The position numbers were made by a program, and so were the translations under genes. A DNA stretch of 64,000 nucleotides from NCBI RefSeq assembly GCF_000970325.1, contig NZ_CP009518.1:1302001-1366000 (forward strand), in the 5' to 3' direction. Shown one piece after another: positions 27,759 to 36,791 of the stretch (the stretch's first letter is position 1; each line of letters opens with the position of its first letter). The notes beneath the pieces were generated by a model that was not told the DNA's origin, did no database searches, and saw only the letters and a list, made by a program, of their open reading frames with translations. This DNA comes from Methanococcoides methylutens MM1 (GTDB lineage Archaea > Halobacteriota > Methanosarcinia > Methanosarcinales > Methanosarcinaceae).

Positions 27759-28838
27759 ATGAGTAATAATTCAAACCTCCCCTTTATCCCCGGCTGGAAC
27801 GCTTCACTTGAATCTGCATTTTCAGCCTATAAAGGACCATATATTCCCGGCAGGATCGTAACCCAACATAAGACTGTATGGAATATCCTTACTGAAAAAG
27901 GTGAGTTGCAGGCGACAATATCAGGAGCTATGCGAAAAGTAGGTAAACAGCCGGTTGTCGGTGATTTTGTAGTACTGCTTGATCAAAGTGACCTTAATTC
28001 ATACACCATTGTGGACATCCTTCCACGAACTTCCTGTCTTTCCAGAGGCTCTGCGGGCGATCTAAGTGAAGACCAGCTAATAGCTGCAAACATCGATACG
28101 ATCTTCATCGTCACTGCAGTCGGACATGATCTTAACCTGCGAAGGCTTGAACGATATCTCACCATCGTGTATTCTTCCGGTGCAAAACCTGTTATTCTAA
28201 TTAACAAGATCGATCTTACTGAGGGCCTGCCGGATGACCCATCAGCAACTATACAGGAGATAAAGGATATTGCTGGCGATGTTCCTGTGATAGCCCTTAG
28301 TGCTCTCTCAAAGACAAATCTGGAACAATTAGATCCTTTCATGAAACCGGCTGAAACCATAGCACTCATCGGTTCTTCCGGAGTTGGCAAATCAACCCTC
28401 ATTAATGCTCTTTTGCATCATAATGTCCAGAAGACATCCGATGTTCGTGAAGATGACGATAAAGGCAGGCACACAACCACTGTCAGACAACTTTTCCTTC
28501 TCCCAAATGGAACGATATTCGTCGATAACCCGGGTATTCGTGAGATCCAGCTTGGAGATTCATCCGATGGCATTGACAGGACATTTTCCGATATTACTGA
28601 ACTTGCTCAAAATTGCCGTTTCAAGGATTGCACGCATCGGAATGAGCCACGCTGTGCCGTCAGGGAAGCAGTCGATCAAGGAGTTATCACACAAGAAAGG
28701 CTTGATAGCTTTCATAAGCTGAACGATGAGCTGGCTTTCCAGGCAGATAAGGCTGAGATCGGTTTGAAGGGAGTGGAAAAGAAAAAGTATAAAGGAATAG
28801 CACTCGCCAGAAAATATATTGCGTCTAAGAGGCAGTGA
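27759..28838 (+). CDS. rsgA: RsgA/EngC-type circularly permuted GTPase
   Basis: This GTPase of about 359 residues has the permuted motif order of the RsgA family: an N-terminal OB-like domain, then NKID (G4), the P-loop [14 protein letters not shown] (G1), [13 protein letters not shown] and DNPGIRE (G3), and a C-terminal zinc finger with Cys-x4/5-Cys-x-His-x-x-Cys ([14 protein letters not shown]). In bacteria it matures the 30S subunit by checking the decoding centre; it is uncommon in archaea and suggests transfer. Start uncertain: ATGs at 27693, 27735 and 27759 share the frame. I prefer 27759 because AGGGA precedes it and the earlier sequence overlaps a gene remnant. Confidence 0.88.
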   Translation: MSNNSNLPFIPGWNASLESAFSAYKGPYIPGRIVTQHKTVWNILTEKGELQATISGAMRKVGKQPVVGDFVVLLDQSDLNSYTIVDILPRTSCLSRGSAGDLSEDQLIAANIDTIFIVTAVGHDLNLRRLERYLTIVYSSGAKPVILINKIDLTEGLPDDPSATIQEIKDIAGDVPVIALSALSKTNLEQLDPFMKPAETIALIGSSGVGKSTLINALLHHNVQKTSDVREDDDKGRHTTTVRQLFLLPNGTIFVDNPGIREIQLGDSSDGIDRTFSDITELAQNCRFKDCTHRNEPRCAVREAVDQGVITQERLDSFHKLNDELAFQADKAEIGLKGVEKKKYKGIALARKYIASKRQ

Positions 28839-28853
28839 AGGAGAGGTGAGGGA

Positions 28854-29606
28854 TCACTTACCTTTGTTCTTCTGTAAAATGAAGAACGTATAACCATATT
28901 CATCCGGGTGTTCTCTGAAGAGCTTTATCTCCCTTCTGTTAAAGCTGAGTATCTCTTCTGCCTCGGTGTTTCCTTTGTAGCTATCACCGATGTCATCGAC
29001 TCTTTTTTCCAGATTGTCGTAAAATTCCCACCAGGCAGAAGCTGGCAGTCTAAAACTGTCAATGAGATCATATCCTACTGTCGTGATCACTTTTTCAGTG
29101 TCAGGTATGTTCTTGATATCAGGATAGCAGTCCTGCCAGAATTGAATAACTTCCGAAGAAGGTTCATCTGTGAACCATGTGCTTTCTGACAATGCAATAT
29201 AGCCCCCACTTTTAAGAAACTGTTTCCAGTAGCTAAGTCCTTTTTCAAAACCAATGATAAAGATAGAGCCTTCTGCCCAGATGACGTCAAATTCCCCTGC
29301 TTCAAAAGGCAGGTCATCCATGGAAGCACGAACCGTGGTGATCCTGTCATCGACTCCTTCTTCAACTGCATTTTCCATCAGTTTATCCAGAAAAGGCTGG
29401 TAAATATCAGTTGCAGTGATATGACAGTCGTTGCAGATCTTCGCAAGATGTATTGTCTGCATGCCCACACCGCAACCAATGTCAAGGATCTTACTGCCTG
29501 CAGGAAGGGAAGAAAGCAAATTAAAGGCTTTTTCAGTACACTCGTTAGTACCCGGACCCTGTCTGGGCAATCCATCAAATATCTCAAAAATCGGTGATTC
29601 TGTCAT
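28854..29606 (-). CDS. Class I SAM-dependent methyltransferase
   Basis: The methyltransferase has about 250 residues, with motif I KILDIGCGVGMQTIHLA near residue 49, the acidic motif II residue in ITATDIYQPFL, the mid region FDVIWAEGSIFIIGFEKGL, and KSGGYIALSESTWF. This combination matches small-molecule methyltransferases of the UbiE/arsenite-like superfamily. I start at the ATG at 29606 (MTESPIFEIFDGLPRQGPG), the usual family N-terminus; the frame remains open to a GTG at 29675. It converges on rsgA with 15 bases between stops. Substrate unknown. Confidence 0.85.
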   Translation of the reverse strand: MTESPIFEIFDGLPRQGPGTNECTEKAFNLLSSLPAGSKILDIGCGVGMQTIHLAKICNDCHITATDIYQPFLDKLMENAVEEGVDDRITTVRASMDDLPFEAGEFDVIWAEGSIFIIGFEKGLSYWKQFLKSGGYIALSESTWFTDEPSSEVIQFWQDCYPDIKNIPDTEKVITTVGYDLIDSFRLPASAWWEFYDNLEKRVDDIGDSYKGNTEAEEILSFNRREIKLFREHPDEYGYTFFILQKNKGK

Positions 29607-29654
29607 AAATATATCGAACAGATAATTGCATAAATCTGTTGTGGTCTCCTGATA

Positions 29655-30001
29655 ATGATTGCGTTTTTTAAGCACGATCGGGACAGTGCAGAATTGTTTA
29701 TGAGGCAGCTGCCAGGTAAAATTTTATATTATTCCTGGGGATCTGTACTGTTGCTCAAGGCAAGGGAGTTAAGCCATCATTTTTTTGGGAAGAGGAAAAC
29801 CGTTGAGTTCAGCAAGCCTGTTTATGTTGGGAAAAGGGACGATACTGATCTGTTGAGGAAGAAGATCATTGACATGTCCTATATTGAATGGAAGAAGATG
29901 GGTTCTTCAAAGGTACTTTGTACTACATGAAGCAGAATGCTATGGGTGATAAGCCGTTTAATCTCAATGCTCATGTAAAGGAGAGGTTAGAGATGTGGTG
30001 A
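29655..30001 (+). pseudogene. Remnant of a gene's C-terminal part (possibly cas1), long copy
   Basis: About 115 codons of a once longer protein survive: LPGKILYYSWGSVLLLKAREL, FFGKRKTVEFSKPVYVGKRDD, LLRKKIIDMSYIEWKKMG, then, after a one-base shift near 29912, YMKQNAMGDKPFNLNAHVKERLEMW and a stop. The same end is present at 27567-27690. The combination of a Lys/Arg-rich GKRKTVEFSKPVY segment and the WKKMGFSKGTLHYMKQNA ending resembles archaeal Cas1 C-termini; I could not verify this. No CRISPR array or other cas gene is in the window. The 5' end is missing, next to the methyltransferase promoter region. Confidence 0.45.
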
Positions 30002-30121
30002 GAAAATAAGGACAAAACAGTACTGGAATAAAACAAAAGAAGTTAAGTTAAAGCTATTAGTGTACAACCTTGAAATGTATGGGTTGTGCTTATTATTAAA
30101 ATGAGGATTTCTACAAAGCAA

Positions 30122-30499
30122 TTATTTTTTTATTCCAAAGGCCTTTTCTATGTCTTTACCTCTAAAATATGAATCATTTCTGTCCGCTAGGCCAAATTTG
30201 ATTGCAAACATTACCTTCTCATAAAGCATCTTATTCAGACCTCTTCCAAGCTCAGTCAAAGAATACTCTACCCTGATTGGCGTCGTACTAACAATTTCCT
30301 TTTTGATAAATCCATGTTTCTCTAACCCTTTAAGTTGATCAGATAATACGCGATTGCTTAGATTATCATGTACTTGCAAAAAATCATTAAACCTCTTGCA
30401 TCCAAAAAACATGTCTTTTATCAGGAATATTGCCCATTTCTTTGATAATTCCATATATCCATCCATTGTTAGTTTAACTTCCAATGACTCAGTTACCAT
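30122..30499 (-). CDS. HxlR-family winged-helix transcriptional regulator
   Basis: The 125-residue regulator has the HxlR pattern: an initial helix with KKWAIFLIKDMFFGCKRFNDFLQ, recognition region NLSNRVLSDQLKGLEKHGFIKKEI, and wing RVEYSLTELGRGL. HxlR proteins bind as dimers and often respond to electrophiles or quinones, usually controlling the divergent gene; here that is the hydrolase at 30621. The ATG at 30499 follows GGTGAT. The 120-base gap between the two genes holds half-site-like elements (AACTTAC and TAAGTTA) that may be its operator. Confidence 0.88.
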   Translation of the reverse strand: MVTESLEVKLTMDGYMELSKKWAIFLIKDMFFGCKRFNDFLQVHDNLSNRVLSDQLKGLEKHGFIKKEIVSTTPIRVEYSLTELGRGLNKMLYEKVMFAIKFGLADRNDSYFRGKDIEKAFGIKK

Positions 30500-30620
30500 C
30501 AAATCACCATGTTACTTCCAACTTACGTTTGTCCTTATATGTTTTAATTTACTATTTAGTTTTAAATTACACCTAAGTTACAATTTAATACTTAAATATC
30601 TTGTGTAAGGAGAAATTGAG

Positions 30621-31574
30621 ATGGAAAATAGTAAAAGAACTTTTACACTCAGTGAAAAAGTAACCGTAGAAAAAGTATCCTATAAGAACAGGTACGGAAT
30701 TACCGTTGCAGCAGACCTTTACCTGTCAAATGATGTAGATAAATCTAAAAAATATCCGGCAATTGTTGTAGGAACACCTTATGGTGGTGTAAAAGAGCAA
30801 GGTGCTGGCATTTACGCACAGAATATGGCAGAAAGGGGATTTGTTGCCATTGCTTTTGATGAATCTTTTAATGGTGAAAGCAGTGGTGAACCAAGACATA
30901 CTTCATCTCCGGATATATTTGTTGAAGATTTTAGCGCCGGAGTAGACTTTTTAGGAACACGTCCTTTTGTGGACAGGAACATGATCGGAGCTATCGGCAT
31001 CTGTGGAAGTGGTGGATTTTCCATTACTGCAGCACAGGCAGACCGCCGTATTAAAGCCGTTGCCACTGTAAGTATGTACGACATGAGCCGTGTAAAACGA
31101 GAAGGTTGGGAAGATGGAATGACTGATGAACAGCGTAACCAATACCTCGATGAACTTGGCGAGCAGCGATGGAAAGATTTTGAAAATGGCGAAGTGAAAT
31201 TAACACCTCGTGGAGCTCCTGAAAAAGTGGATGAGAATACCGACCCAATCAGTTATGAATTCTATGAATACTATTCAACAAAAAGAGGATTTCATCCAAA
31301 TTCAATTACTCAATTTACTATGTCGAGCGACATGTCATTTATGAATTTCCCTTTGATGAACTATATTGATACAATTTCACCACGACCAATTCTGTTTATC
31401 ATCGGTGAACATGCACATTCCAGATATTTTAGTGAAGGTGCCTATGAAATGGCTGCCGAACCTAAGGAATTATATGTTGTCCCTAATGCAGGGCACGTGG
31501 ACCTCTATGACAAAGTGGATCTCATACCTTTTGATAAACTGGAAGGTTTTTTCACTGAAAATCTGTTGGAATAA
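30621..31574 (+). CDS. Alpha/beta hydrolase of the dienelactone-hydrolase/YcjY type
   Basis: This 317-residue hydrolase is of the alpha/beta fold. The nucleophile elbow reads IGICGSGGF, so the nucleophile is probably Cys, as in dienelactone hydrolase. The acid is likely in IIGEHAHSRYFSE and the catalytic His in NAGHVDLYD. An N-terminal segment RYGITVAADLYLS and AERGFVAIAFDESFNGES are family-typical. GGAG stands eight bases before the ATG. It is divergent from the HxlR regulator, a common pairing for detoxification genes, and ends at a good terminator hairpin. Substrate unknown. Confidence 0.88.
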   Translation: MENSKRTFTLSEKVTVEKVSYKNRYGITVAADLYLSNDVDKSKKYPAIVVGTPYGGVKEQGAGIYAQNMAERGFVAIAFDESFNGESSGEPRHTSSPDIFVEDFSAGVDFLGTRPFVDRNMIGAIGICGSGGFSITAAQADRRIKAVATVSMYDMSRVKREGWEDGMTDEQRNQYLDELGEQRWKDFENGEVKLTPRGAPEKVDENTDPISYEFYEYYSTKRGFHPNSITQFTMSSDMSFMNFPLMNYIDTISPRPILFIIGEHAHSRYFSEGAYEMAAEPKELYVVPNAGHVDLYDKVDLIPFDKLEGFFTENLLE

Positions 31575-31587
31575 GGAATATTGATAT

Positions 31588-31641
31588 GTTGCCATCTATG
31601 AGGCTTCCTACAAATAAGGATCGGCAACTCATTCTTTTTTT
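31588..31641 (+). terminator. Hairpin plus T-run after the hydrolase gene
   Basis: GTTGCC (31588-31593) pairs with GGCAAC (31623-31628), and inside them TCCT (31606-31609) pairs with AGGA (31617-31620). A run of seven T follows at 31635-31641. It lies 14 bases after the hydrolase stop and fits an intrinsic-like terminator. Confidence 0.55.
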
Positions 31642-31752
31642 ACAACTAAACAAACTGCATTATAAAAATTAAAAATAATTCAAAATATGAACTTAGGTGA
31701 AAACGCAATCAACAGAACTTACCGATAAAAACGGATTCAAGAGGAAACAGCC

Positions 31753-32820
31753 ATGATACCTGAAGATATTGTAGAAAGAGTATACGATGGTACCGCTACC
31801 AAAGAAGATGCTCTTACACTACTGAAAGTGAAACCCTTTGAACTATACGCACTGGCAGACCAGATTAGATCTGAAACCGTCGGAGACAATGTAACATATG
31901 TTGTCAACAGAAACATCAATTTTACAGACAGATGTATTGGTACCTGCGGATTCTGTGCATTCAAGGATAAAAAAGGATACCTCCTCACACAGGAACAGAT
32001 AAAGGAAAAGATCGATGAAGCTGTTGCAGCAGGTGCCACTGAATTGTGTATTCAAGGAGGGCTGATGAAAGATGTGAAGCTCGATCTTTATCTGGACATC
32101 CTCAGAGCTGTCAAAGAAGACTATCCCCACATTCATACACATTGTTTCTCACCAATGGAAGTTTATCATGCTGCTACTTCCAGTGGCCTGACAATTGAAG
32201 AAACACTTGCTGAACTCAAAGAGAACGGATTGAATACCATGCCCGGTACCGCTGCGGAGATACTGGTCGATCGGGTGCGTGAAATAGTCTGCCCCGGAAA
32301 GATCACAAGACAGCAGTGGATAAATGTTATAACATCTGCCCATCAGGCAGGAATACGCACAACTTCCACGATGATGTATGGCCACGTGGAAACGTGGGAA
32401 GAACGCATCGACCACATATTAACGATCAGAGATGTCCAGAAAAAGACCGGTGGAATCACAGAGTTTGTCCCACTTCCTTTCATGCCCTACAATAACATCA
32501 TCGGGGACAAGATCCTAAAGGAAGGCAAGTTCATGACAACAGGAACCGAAGACCTGAAAGTCTATGCACTTGCACGCATTTTATTGAACAAACATGTAGA
32601 GAATATACAAACCAGCTGGGTAAAGCTTGGAAAGAAGCTTGCACAAGTTGCACTGTTATGCGGTGGGAACGATCTTGGGGGCACACTAATAGAGGAGAGT
32701 ATCTCAAAATCCGCAGGAGCATCCAACGGTGAAGTAATCTCTGTCAAAGAGCTGGAATGGATAATCAGAGGTATAGATCGAACACCAGTCCAGAGAGATA
32801 CACTTTACAGGAGCATATGA
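31753..32820 (+). CDS. cofH: CofH, FO synthase subunit 2 (coenzyme F420 biosynthesis)
   Basis: This radical SAM enzyme of 355 residues joins with CofG to make FO, the deazaflavin chromophore of F420, from tyrosine and a riboflavin precursor. The cluster motif is Cys61-x3-Cys65-x2-Cys68 in CIGTCGFCAF. Other CofH marks are CIQGGLMKDVKLD, THCFSPMEV, LNTMPGTAAEILVD, RTTSTMMYGHVE and EFVPLPFMPYN. GAGGAAAC precedes the ATG by a good distance. cofG is not adjacent in this window. Its stop lies two bases before the ATG of the cupin gene, whose N-terminus resembles that of CofH. Confidence 0.95.
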   Translation: MIPEDIVERVYDGTATKEDALTLLKVKPFELYALADQIRSETVGDNVTYVVNRNINFTDRCIGTCGFCAFKDKKGYLLTQEQIKEKIDEAVAAGATELCIQGGLMKDVKLDLYLDILRAVKEDYPHIHTHCFSPMEVYHAATSSGLTIEETLAELKENGLNTMPGTAAEILVDRVREIVCPGKITRQQWINVITSAHQAGIRTTSTMMYGHVETWEERIDHILTIRDVQKKTGGITEFVPLPFMPYNNIIGDKILKEGKFMTTGTEDLKVYALARILLNKHVENIQTSWVKLGKKLAQVALLCGGNDLGGTLIEESISKSAGASNGEVISVKELEWIIRGIDRTPVQRDTLYRSI

Positions 32821-32822
32821 GA

Positions 32823-33284
32823 ATGAGCATTCCAGAAGATATCATAGAGCATGCCCACAAGGGAACTGCAACAAAAAAAGATGCATTTGAACTTTTCCAA
32901 AAAGGAGAAGAACTTCCGGAAATGTTCAGTAAATATTTTTCAGGTAAAGCATGGCTTAACATGCTGGTGAACAGGGACAATGAATTCAATTGTCCCATCG
33001 GCAATGTGACATTCGAACCAGGGTGCAGGAATAACTGGCATAAGCATCCGGGAGGGCAGATTCTGTTAGTAACAGGTGGACGTGGTTATTATCAGGAAGA
33101 AGGAAAACCTGTACAGGAACTTAAACCAGGTGATGTAGTGACAATAGCTCCAAATGTAAAACACTGGCATGGAGCAGTACCTGACAGATGGTTCGTACAC
33201 CTTTCTGTTGAGACAAATGTTAATGCAGGTTCAGTAGAATGGCTGGAACCTGTGAATGATGAAGAATATCTCGCTCTGAAATAG
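32823..33284 (+). CDS. Cupin-domain protein with a CofH-like N-terminal segment
   Basis: The 153-residue single-domain cupin has a typical metal-binding first motif in CRNNWHKHPGGQILLVTGGRGYY and a second in PGDVVTIAPNVKHWHGA. It is of the small group often annotated as carboxymuconolactone decarboxylase-associated. The first 25 residues, SIPEDIIEHAHKGTATKKDAF, closely match the start of CofH encoded just upstream (IPEDIVERVYDGTATKEDAL). GGAG lies nine bases before the ATG at 32823, inside the end of cofH; an ATG at 32817 is too close. Co-transcription with cofH is near certain; a role in F420 chemistry is only a guess. Confidence 0.85.
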   Translation: MSIPEDIIEHAHKGTATKKDAFELFQKGEELPEMFSKYFSGKAWLNMLVNRDNEFNCPIGNVTFEPGCRNNWHKHPGGQILLVTGGRGYYQEEGKPVQELKPGDVVTIAPNVKHWHGAVPDRWFVHLSVETNVNAGSVEWLEPVNDEEYLALK

Positions 33285-33446
33285 AACGGAACAACAATTC
33301 ATGAAAGGTAAGGGATAAAAAATAACTTCTTGGAACAACATCTAAATAATTGAAATAACCAATAATTTTGAATAACTCTAATAATTCCACTCTTTTTTAT
33401 AGAGTTCCATTTTTTCTTGTTACCTATATACCAAAAAAATTAGTGA

Positions 33447-33531
33447 TGCGAGGGGAGGGATTCGAACCCACGAAAACCTTCGTTATCGGATCTTAAGTCC
33501 GACGCCTTTGACCTGGCTGGGCAACCCTCGC
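33447..33531 (-). tRNA. tRNA-Leu (anticodon UAA)
   Basis: Read on the minus strand, an acceptor stem GCGAGGG/CCCTCGC, a D arm with GCCCAGCCAGG, an anticodon arm TCGGA-CTTAAGA-TCCGA giving anticodon UAA, a long class II variable arm (CGAA/TTCG) and a T arm with GGTTCGAAT are all present. The discriminator is A and the 3' CCA is not encoded. The second pair of the T stem appears to be a T-T mismatch. A partial decayed copy lies just upstream at 33572-33610. Confidence 0.95.
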
Positions 33532-33571
33532 AAATGTGTTTTTTGAATTTTTGTTCAGTAGAGCGCAGAAT

Positions 33572-33610
33572 ATCTTAAGTCTGGCGCTTTTGACACGGTC
33601 TGGCAACCCC
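33572..33610 (-). pseudogene. Partial decayed tRNA-Leu copy
   Basis: Thirty of 39 bases match the 5' half (acceptor end, D arm and anticodon loop) of the intact tRNA-Leu at an offset of 82 bases, close to one tRNA length, in the same orientation. The variable arm, T arm and 3' acceptor strand are gone. It reads as the remnant of a tandem tRNA duplication. Confidence 0.6.
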
Positions 33611-33693
33611 TGTCTGAGAATAGAACGGATGCCTTGTGCCACTGAACATCCCATAATTAAAGTTAAGTTACTTAAGCCTTATTCTAATGAAGC

Positions 33694-34440
33694 ATGAAGA
33701 TCACATTTCTTGGAACCGGTGTGGCAATACCACAGAAGGGCAGGGTGCAATCAGGATTACTGATGGAGATGGGAAAGAAGAAGGTCCTCTTTGATTGTGG
33801 AGGAGGTGTCCTGAACCGTATTTTCGAAAGCGGTAACTCGCATACGGACATCGATACCATTGTGCTTTCACATCTGCACCTGGACCATGTTGCTGATGTG
33901 ATGTGCCTGCTCAAGGCGAACTGGCTGTGTGACAAATTCGATTCCACCATTTATGGCCCCTCAGGCACGCGGGAGTGGCTTGACAGGCTCATGGACCTCT
34001 ATCCTTATATGAAGGAGAAGGTCAGCGTCGATGTCGTGGAGGTAGTGCCAGGAGAGGAGTTCAGGCTCTTCGATGGCTGTGATGTTAAGTGTGCAGCGGG
34101 GATACACAGCGTGCCTTCACTGGCATATCAGGTACGGTATGATGGCAAAACTGTGGTCTACTCCGGGGACACCGAGCCTTGCGATGACATAATGGCAATG
34201 GCACAGGGTTGTGACATGCTTATCCATGAGTGCTCGTTCCCACTGGACTTTGAGATGACGAATCACACCACGCCTGACATGTTGAGACCTTACATCAAGG
34301 ATACCGGCATCGGGGCAGTATATCTTACACACCTCTATCCCCACATGCAGGGACATGAGGAAGAAGCTCTTGAATACCTGAAAGAAGAGTTTGAGGGGGA
34401 GGTTCACATACCCTCCGACCTCATGATAGTTGAGATCTGA
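33694..34440 (+). CDS. Metallo-beta-lactamase-fold hydrolase (RNase Z-like)
   Basis: This 248-residue metallo-hydrolase has the HxHxDH motif SHLHLDHVAD (near residue 59), the later metal ligands in HSVPSLAYQ, YSGDTEP (Asp), and the final His in YLTHLYPH. The overall pattern matches RNase Z/arylsulfatase-like small MBL proteins, but the long flexible arm needed for tRNA binding by true RNase Z is not evident, so the substrate is open. The start at 33694 has no strong ribosome binding site, as in a leaderless transcript. It converges on the phosphoesterase gene. Confidence 0.88.
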   Translation: MKITFLGTGVAIPQKGRVQSGLLMEMGKKKVLFDCGGGVLNRIFESGNSHTDIDTIVLSHLHLDHVADVMCLLKANWLCDKFDSTIYGPSGTREWLDRLMDLYPYMKEKVSVDVVEVVPGEEFRLFDGCDVKCAAGIHSVPSLAYQVRYDGKTVVYSGDTEPCDDIMAMAQGCDMLIHECSFPLDFEMTNHTTPDMLRPYIKDTGIGAVYLTHLYPHMQGHEEEALEYLKEEFEGEVHIPSDLMIVEI

Positions 34441-34488
34441 CAGGAACCTATAGGTCCTGCCGGATCCTTTTGATTTTAATTCTTAATC

Positions 34489-35121
34489 TTAGTCCTCGAG
34501 GAAGACCACACTTACGTTATCGTGGTCAAGCTCGATAAGGGCACCATATCCCTGTGCTGCCATGCCCGGATTTACCAGGAAGGTATCGCCTGATCTGGCG
34601 AATCCCCTTGCTTCATGGATATGCGCACAGATCACAAGCTTTGCACGGTCAAAGAACTTGGCCACGGCTGTACTTCCCACATTCTCGCCGCCTACATCAT
34701 CCAGCAGTCCTTTTGGCGGGGTGTGTGAAAGTAGTACAATAGTACCTTCGGCAGCTTCGAAAAGCGGCTCAAGGATCTTCTCGATCTCATCCTCCTCAAG
34801 TTCGAAAGGAGTGTTGAACGGGGTCGGGCAGGAACCGCCCAATCCTATGAACGTAACGTCGTCTATCTTCTCCACAGCATTGTGCAGGTTCACGACATTC
34901 GATGAATCAAGTACATCCATTACCTCTTTCGGGTCGCAGTTCCCTGGAACCGCAAGGACAGGAACATCGAACATGGACAGGATTTTTTCAGCTTCACTGG
35001 CAGGTCCGAACTGGGTCAGGTCTCCACTGATCACTGCAAGGTCGATCTTGCCTGCCATCTCCAGCAGGCTATCGATATGTGAATGGTCACCGTGTACATC
35101 CGCAAGGGCAAGTATTCTCAT
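34489..35121 (-). CDS. Calcineurin-like metallophosphoesterase
   Basis: The 210-residue phosphoesterase has the classic metal motifs: LADVHGD (residues 6-12), ISGDLTQFG, VPGNCD, and LSHTPP followed by CAHIHEARG. These bind two metal ions. The compact family in methanogens is described as YfcE/MJ0912-like with activity on small phosphodiesters. GAGGTG precedes the ATG by five to six bases. It follows the AIM24-like gene by 23 bases on the same strand, so both form a small operon. Confidence 0.9.
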   Translation of the reverse strand: MRILALADVHGDHSHIDSLLEMAGKIDLAVISGDLTQFGPASEAEKILSMFDVPVLAVPGNCDPKEVMDVLDSSNVVNLHNAVEKIDDVTFIGLGGSCPTPFNTPFELEEDEIEKILEPLFEAAEGTIVLLSHTPPKGLLDDVGGENVGSTAVAKFFDRAKLVICAHIHEARGFARSGDTFLVNPGMAAQGYGALIELDHDNVSVVFLED

Positions 35122-35144
35122 TTTTCACACCTCATAAAAGATAA

Positions 35145-35924
35145 TCAGAACTTCCTGTCGCCGCCGAGGATGCCACCAAGAGCACTCTCACCGATGCCGG
35201 ATATGCCACCGCTTTCTCCCCTGTTGGATTCTGCAGGACCGATAGCTGCAGCGATCCTGTCAGCAAGGCGTGAGAACGGCAGGCTCTGGAGATATACCGT
35301 GCCCGGTCCCTTGACCGTTGCCAGTACCACACCCTCGCCTCCGAAAAGTGCGTTCTTGAAGCCGCCCACGAACTGGATGTCATAGTCAATGCTTTCAGAG
35401 AATGCCACCAGGCATCCGGTGTCAACCCTCAGGGTCTCTCCCGGTGCAAGTTCTTTTTTCAGCACAGTACCGCCGGCATGAATGAATGCAAGACCGTCAC
35501 CGTGAAGTCTCTGGAGAATGAAACCCTCGCCACCGAAAAGGCCTGCTCCGATCCTCTTGGAGAATGCAATAGTAACATCGGTACCATCAGCAGCACAGAG
35601 GAAAGAATCCTTCTGGCAGATGAAGCTGCCACCCTCTTCCTTAAGATCGATAGGCATGATCTTACCCGGATACGGGGCTCCAAAAGCAACGCTACCCTTA
35701 CCGCTTCCGGTCTGGGTGAAGGAAGTGATGAAGAAGCTCTCACCTGAGATTGCTCTTTTAAGGCCTTTCAGGATACCTCCACCTGTGGACGTCTCCATCT
35801 TGATACCGTCACCCATGAACATCATAGCCCCGGCTTCTGCCTTTACCGTTTCTCCTTTATCAAGGCCGATCTCCACCAGCTGCATCTCATTTCCGTAAAT
35901 CCTGTAATCGATCTCATCTGCCAT
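35145..35924 (-). CDS. AIM24/TIGR00266-family protein
   Basis: This 259-residue beta-rich protein of the AIM24 family is recognised by [37 protein letters not shown], and several glycine-rich strands such as [12 protein letters not shown]. Members are widespread in prokaryotes; yeast AIM24 acts in mitochondrial membrane structure, while the prokaryotic role is unknown. The start at 35924 is fixed by GAGGAG eight bases upstream and the family N-terminus; the frame is open to 36044 but without support. First gene of an operon with the phosphoesterase. Confidence 0.88.
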   Translation of the reverse strand: MADEIDYRIYGNEMQLVEIGLDKGETVKAEAGAMMFMGDGIKMETSTGGGILKGLKRAISGESFFITSFTQTGSGKGSVAFGAPYPGKIMPIDLKEEGGSFICQKDSFLCAADGTDVTIAFSKRIGAGLFGGEGFILQRLHGDGLAFIHAGGTVLKKELAPGETLRVDTGCLVAFSESIDYDIQFVGGFKNALFGGEGVVLATVKGPGTVYLQSLPFSRLADRIAAAIGPAESNRGESGGISGIGESALGGILGGDRKF

Positions 35925-36181
35925 TATTAGTACTCCTCTATGGGACAGCATCCGCACTTTGGAACGTCCCCTCTGCAGGAATATTGCATTTAAAGACAAA
36001 TAAACATATTGTAGGCAGATACAAAGACTGAGCTCTGCCTGCAAAGAGCTCCTGGTGTTTATACAAACGAATCTAACAAGAAAATCAGCATGCTAAGACT
36101 TCAAATTGAACTGTAGCTTAAGCAACCGATATATAGGTACCAGACATAGTTTCATTTAGAGAACCAAGAGGTTATCAAATT

Positions 36182-36682
36182 ATGAACACACAAAAGATAT
36201 TATCCATATTCATGATCTTTGCTGTACTTACAGGCACCATGCTGGCATTGGGCTGCACTGAAGCTGACAATGAGAACGACTTTGTTGAGACCGAACACGA
36301 CGAAGAAACCACCATACCTCTTGATGAGATCACAAACATCGAATGGCAGTGGTCAGGACTTATCGAGACACTTCCTGCAAGCCACTCTGTCGTTCCTGAT
36401 CCGGAAAACTACACAATTACCTTCAGCGAGAATGGAACATATTCTATTAAAGCAGACTGCAACCGTGGAAGTGGAAGCTACACACTGGAAGACAACAAGA
36501 TGACCATAGCACCGGGACCAATAACACTTGCTTACTGCGGCCCGGAATCTTTGGACAGTCAGTACCTTTCCTTGCTGGGCAATGTGACAGCTGTTTCAAT
36601 GGAAGATGGAAAGCTTGTCCTCGAGACCGGTGAAAATGGTGACAGGATGCTCTTCATAAAAGGAGAAATTGTCGAGCAATAA
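36182..36682 (+). CDS. META-domain lipoprotein
   Basis: The 166-residue secreted protein has a signal peptide with lipobox LALGC (Cys about residue 25), an acidic spacer and one META domain (HslJ-like) with the pair ITNIEWQWSGL and YSIKADCNRGSGSYTLEDNKMTI, then PGPITLAYCGPESLDSQYLSLL. In bacteria, HslJ relates to stress and novobiocin resistance; the molecular role is unknown. The ATG follows GAGGTTATC. It is a single gene, transcribed away from the AIM24-like gene, with a TATA-like stretch near 36130. Confidence 0.88.
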   Translation: MNTQKILSIFMIFAVLTGTMLALGCTEADNENDFVETEHDEETTIPLDEITNIEWQWSGLIETLPASHSVVPDPENYTITFSENGTYSIKADCNRGSGSYTLEDNKMTIAPGPITLAYCGPESLDSQYLSLLGNVTAVSMEDGKLVLETGENGDRMLFIKGEIVEQ

Positions 36683-36791
36683 GATCACCTTTTAAAATCT
36701 TTCTTTTTTCGGGAAGGAAGGGTTCCCAGGGCCTTTCATCCCACCAAATTTAATTTATACTTAATTGCTCTTTCTCGTTTTAAGATATCCT

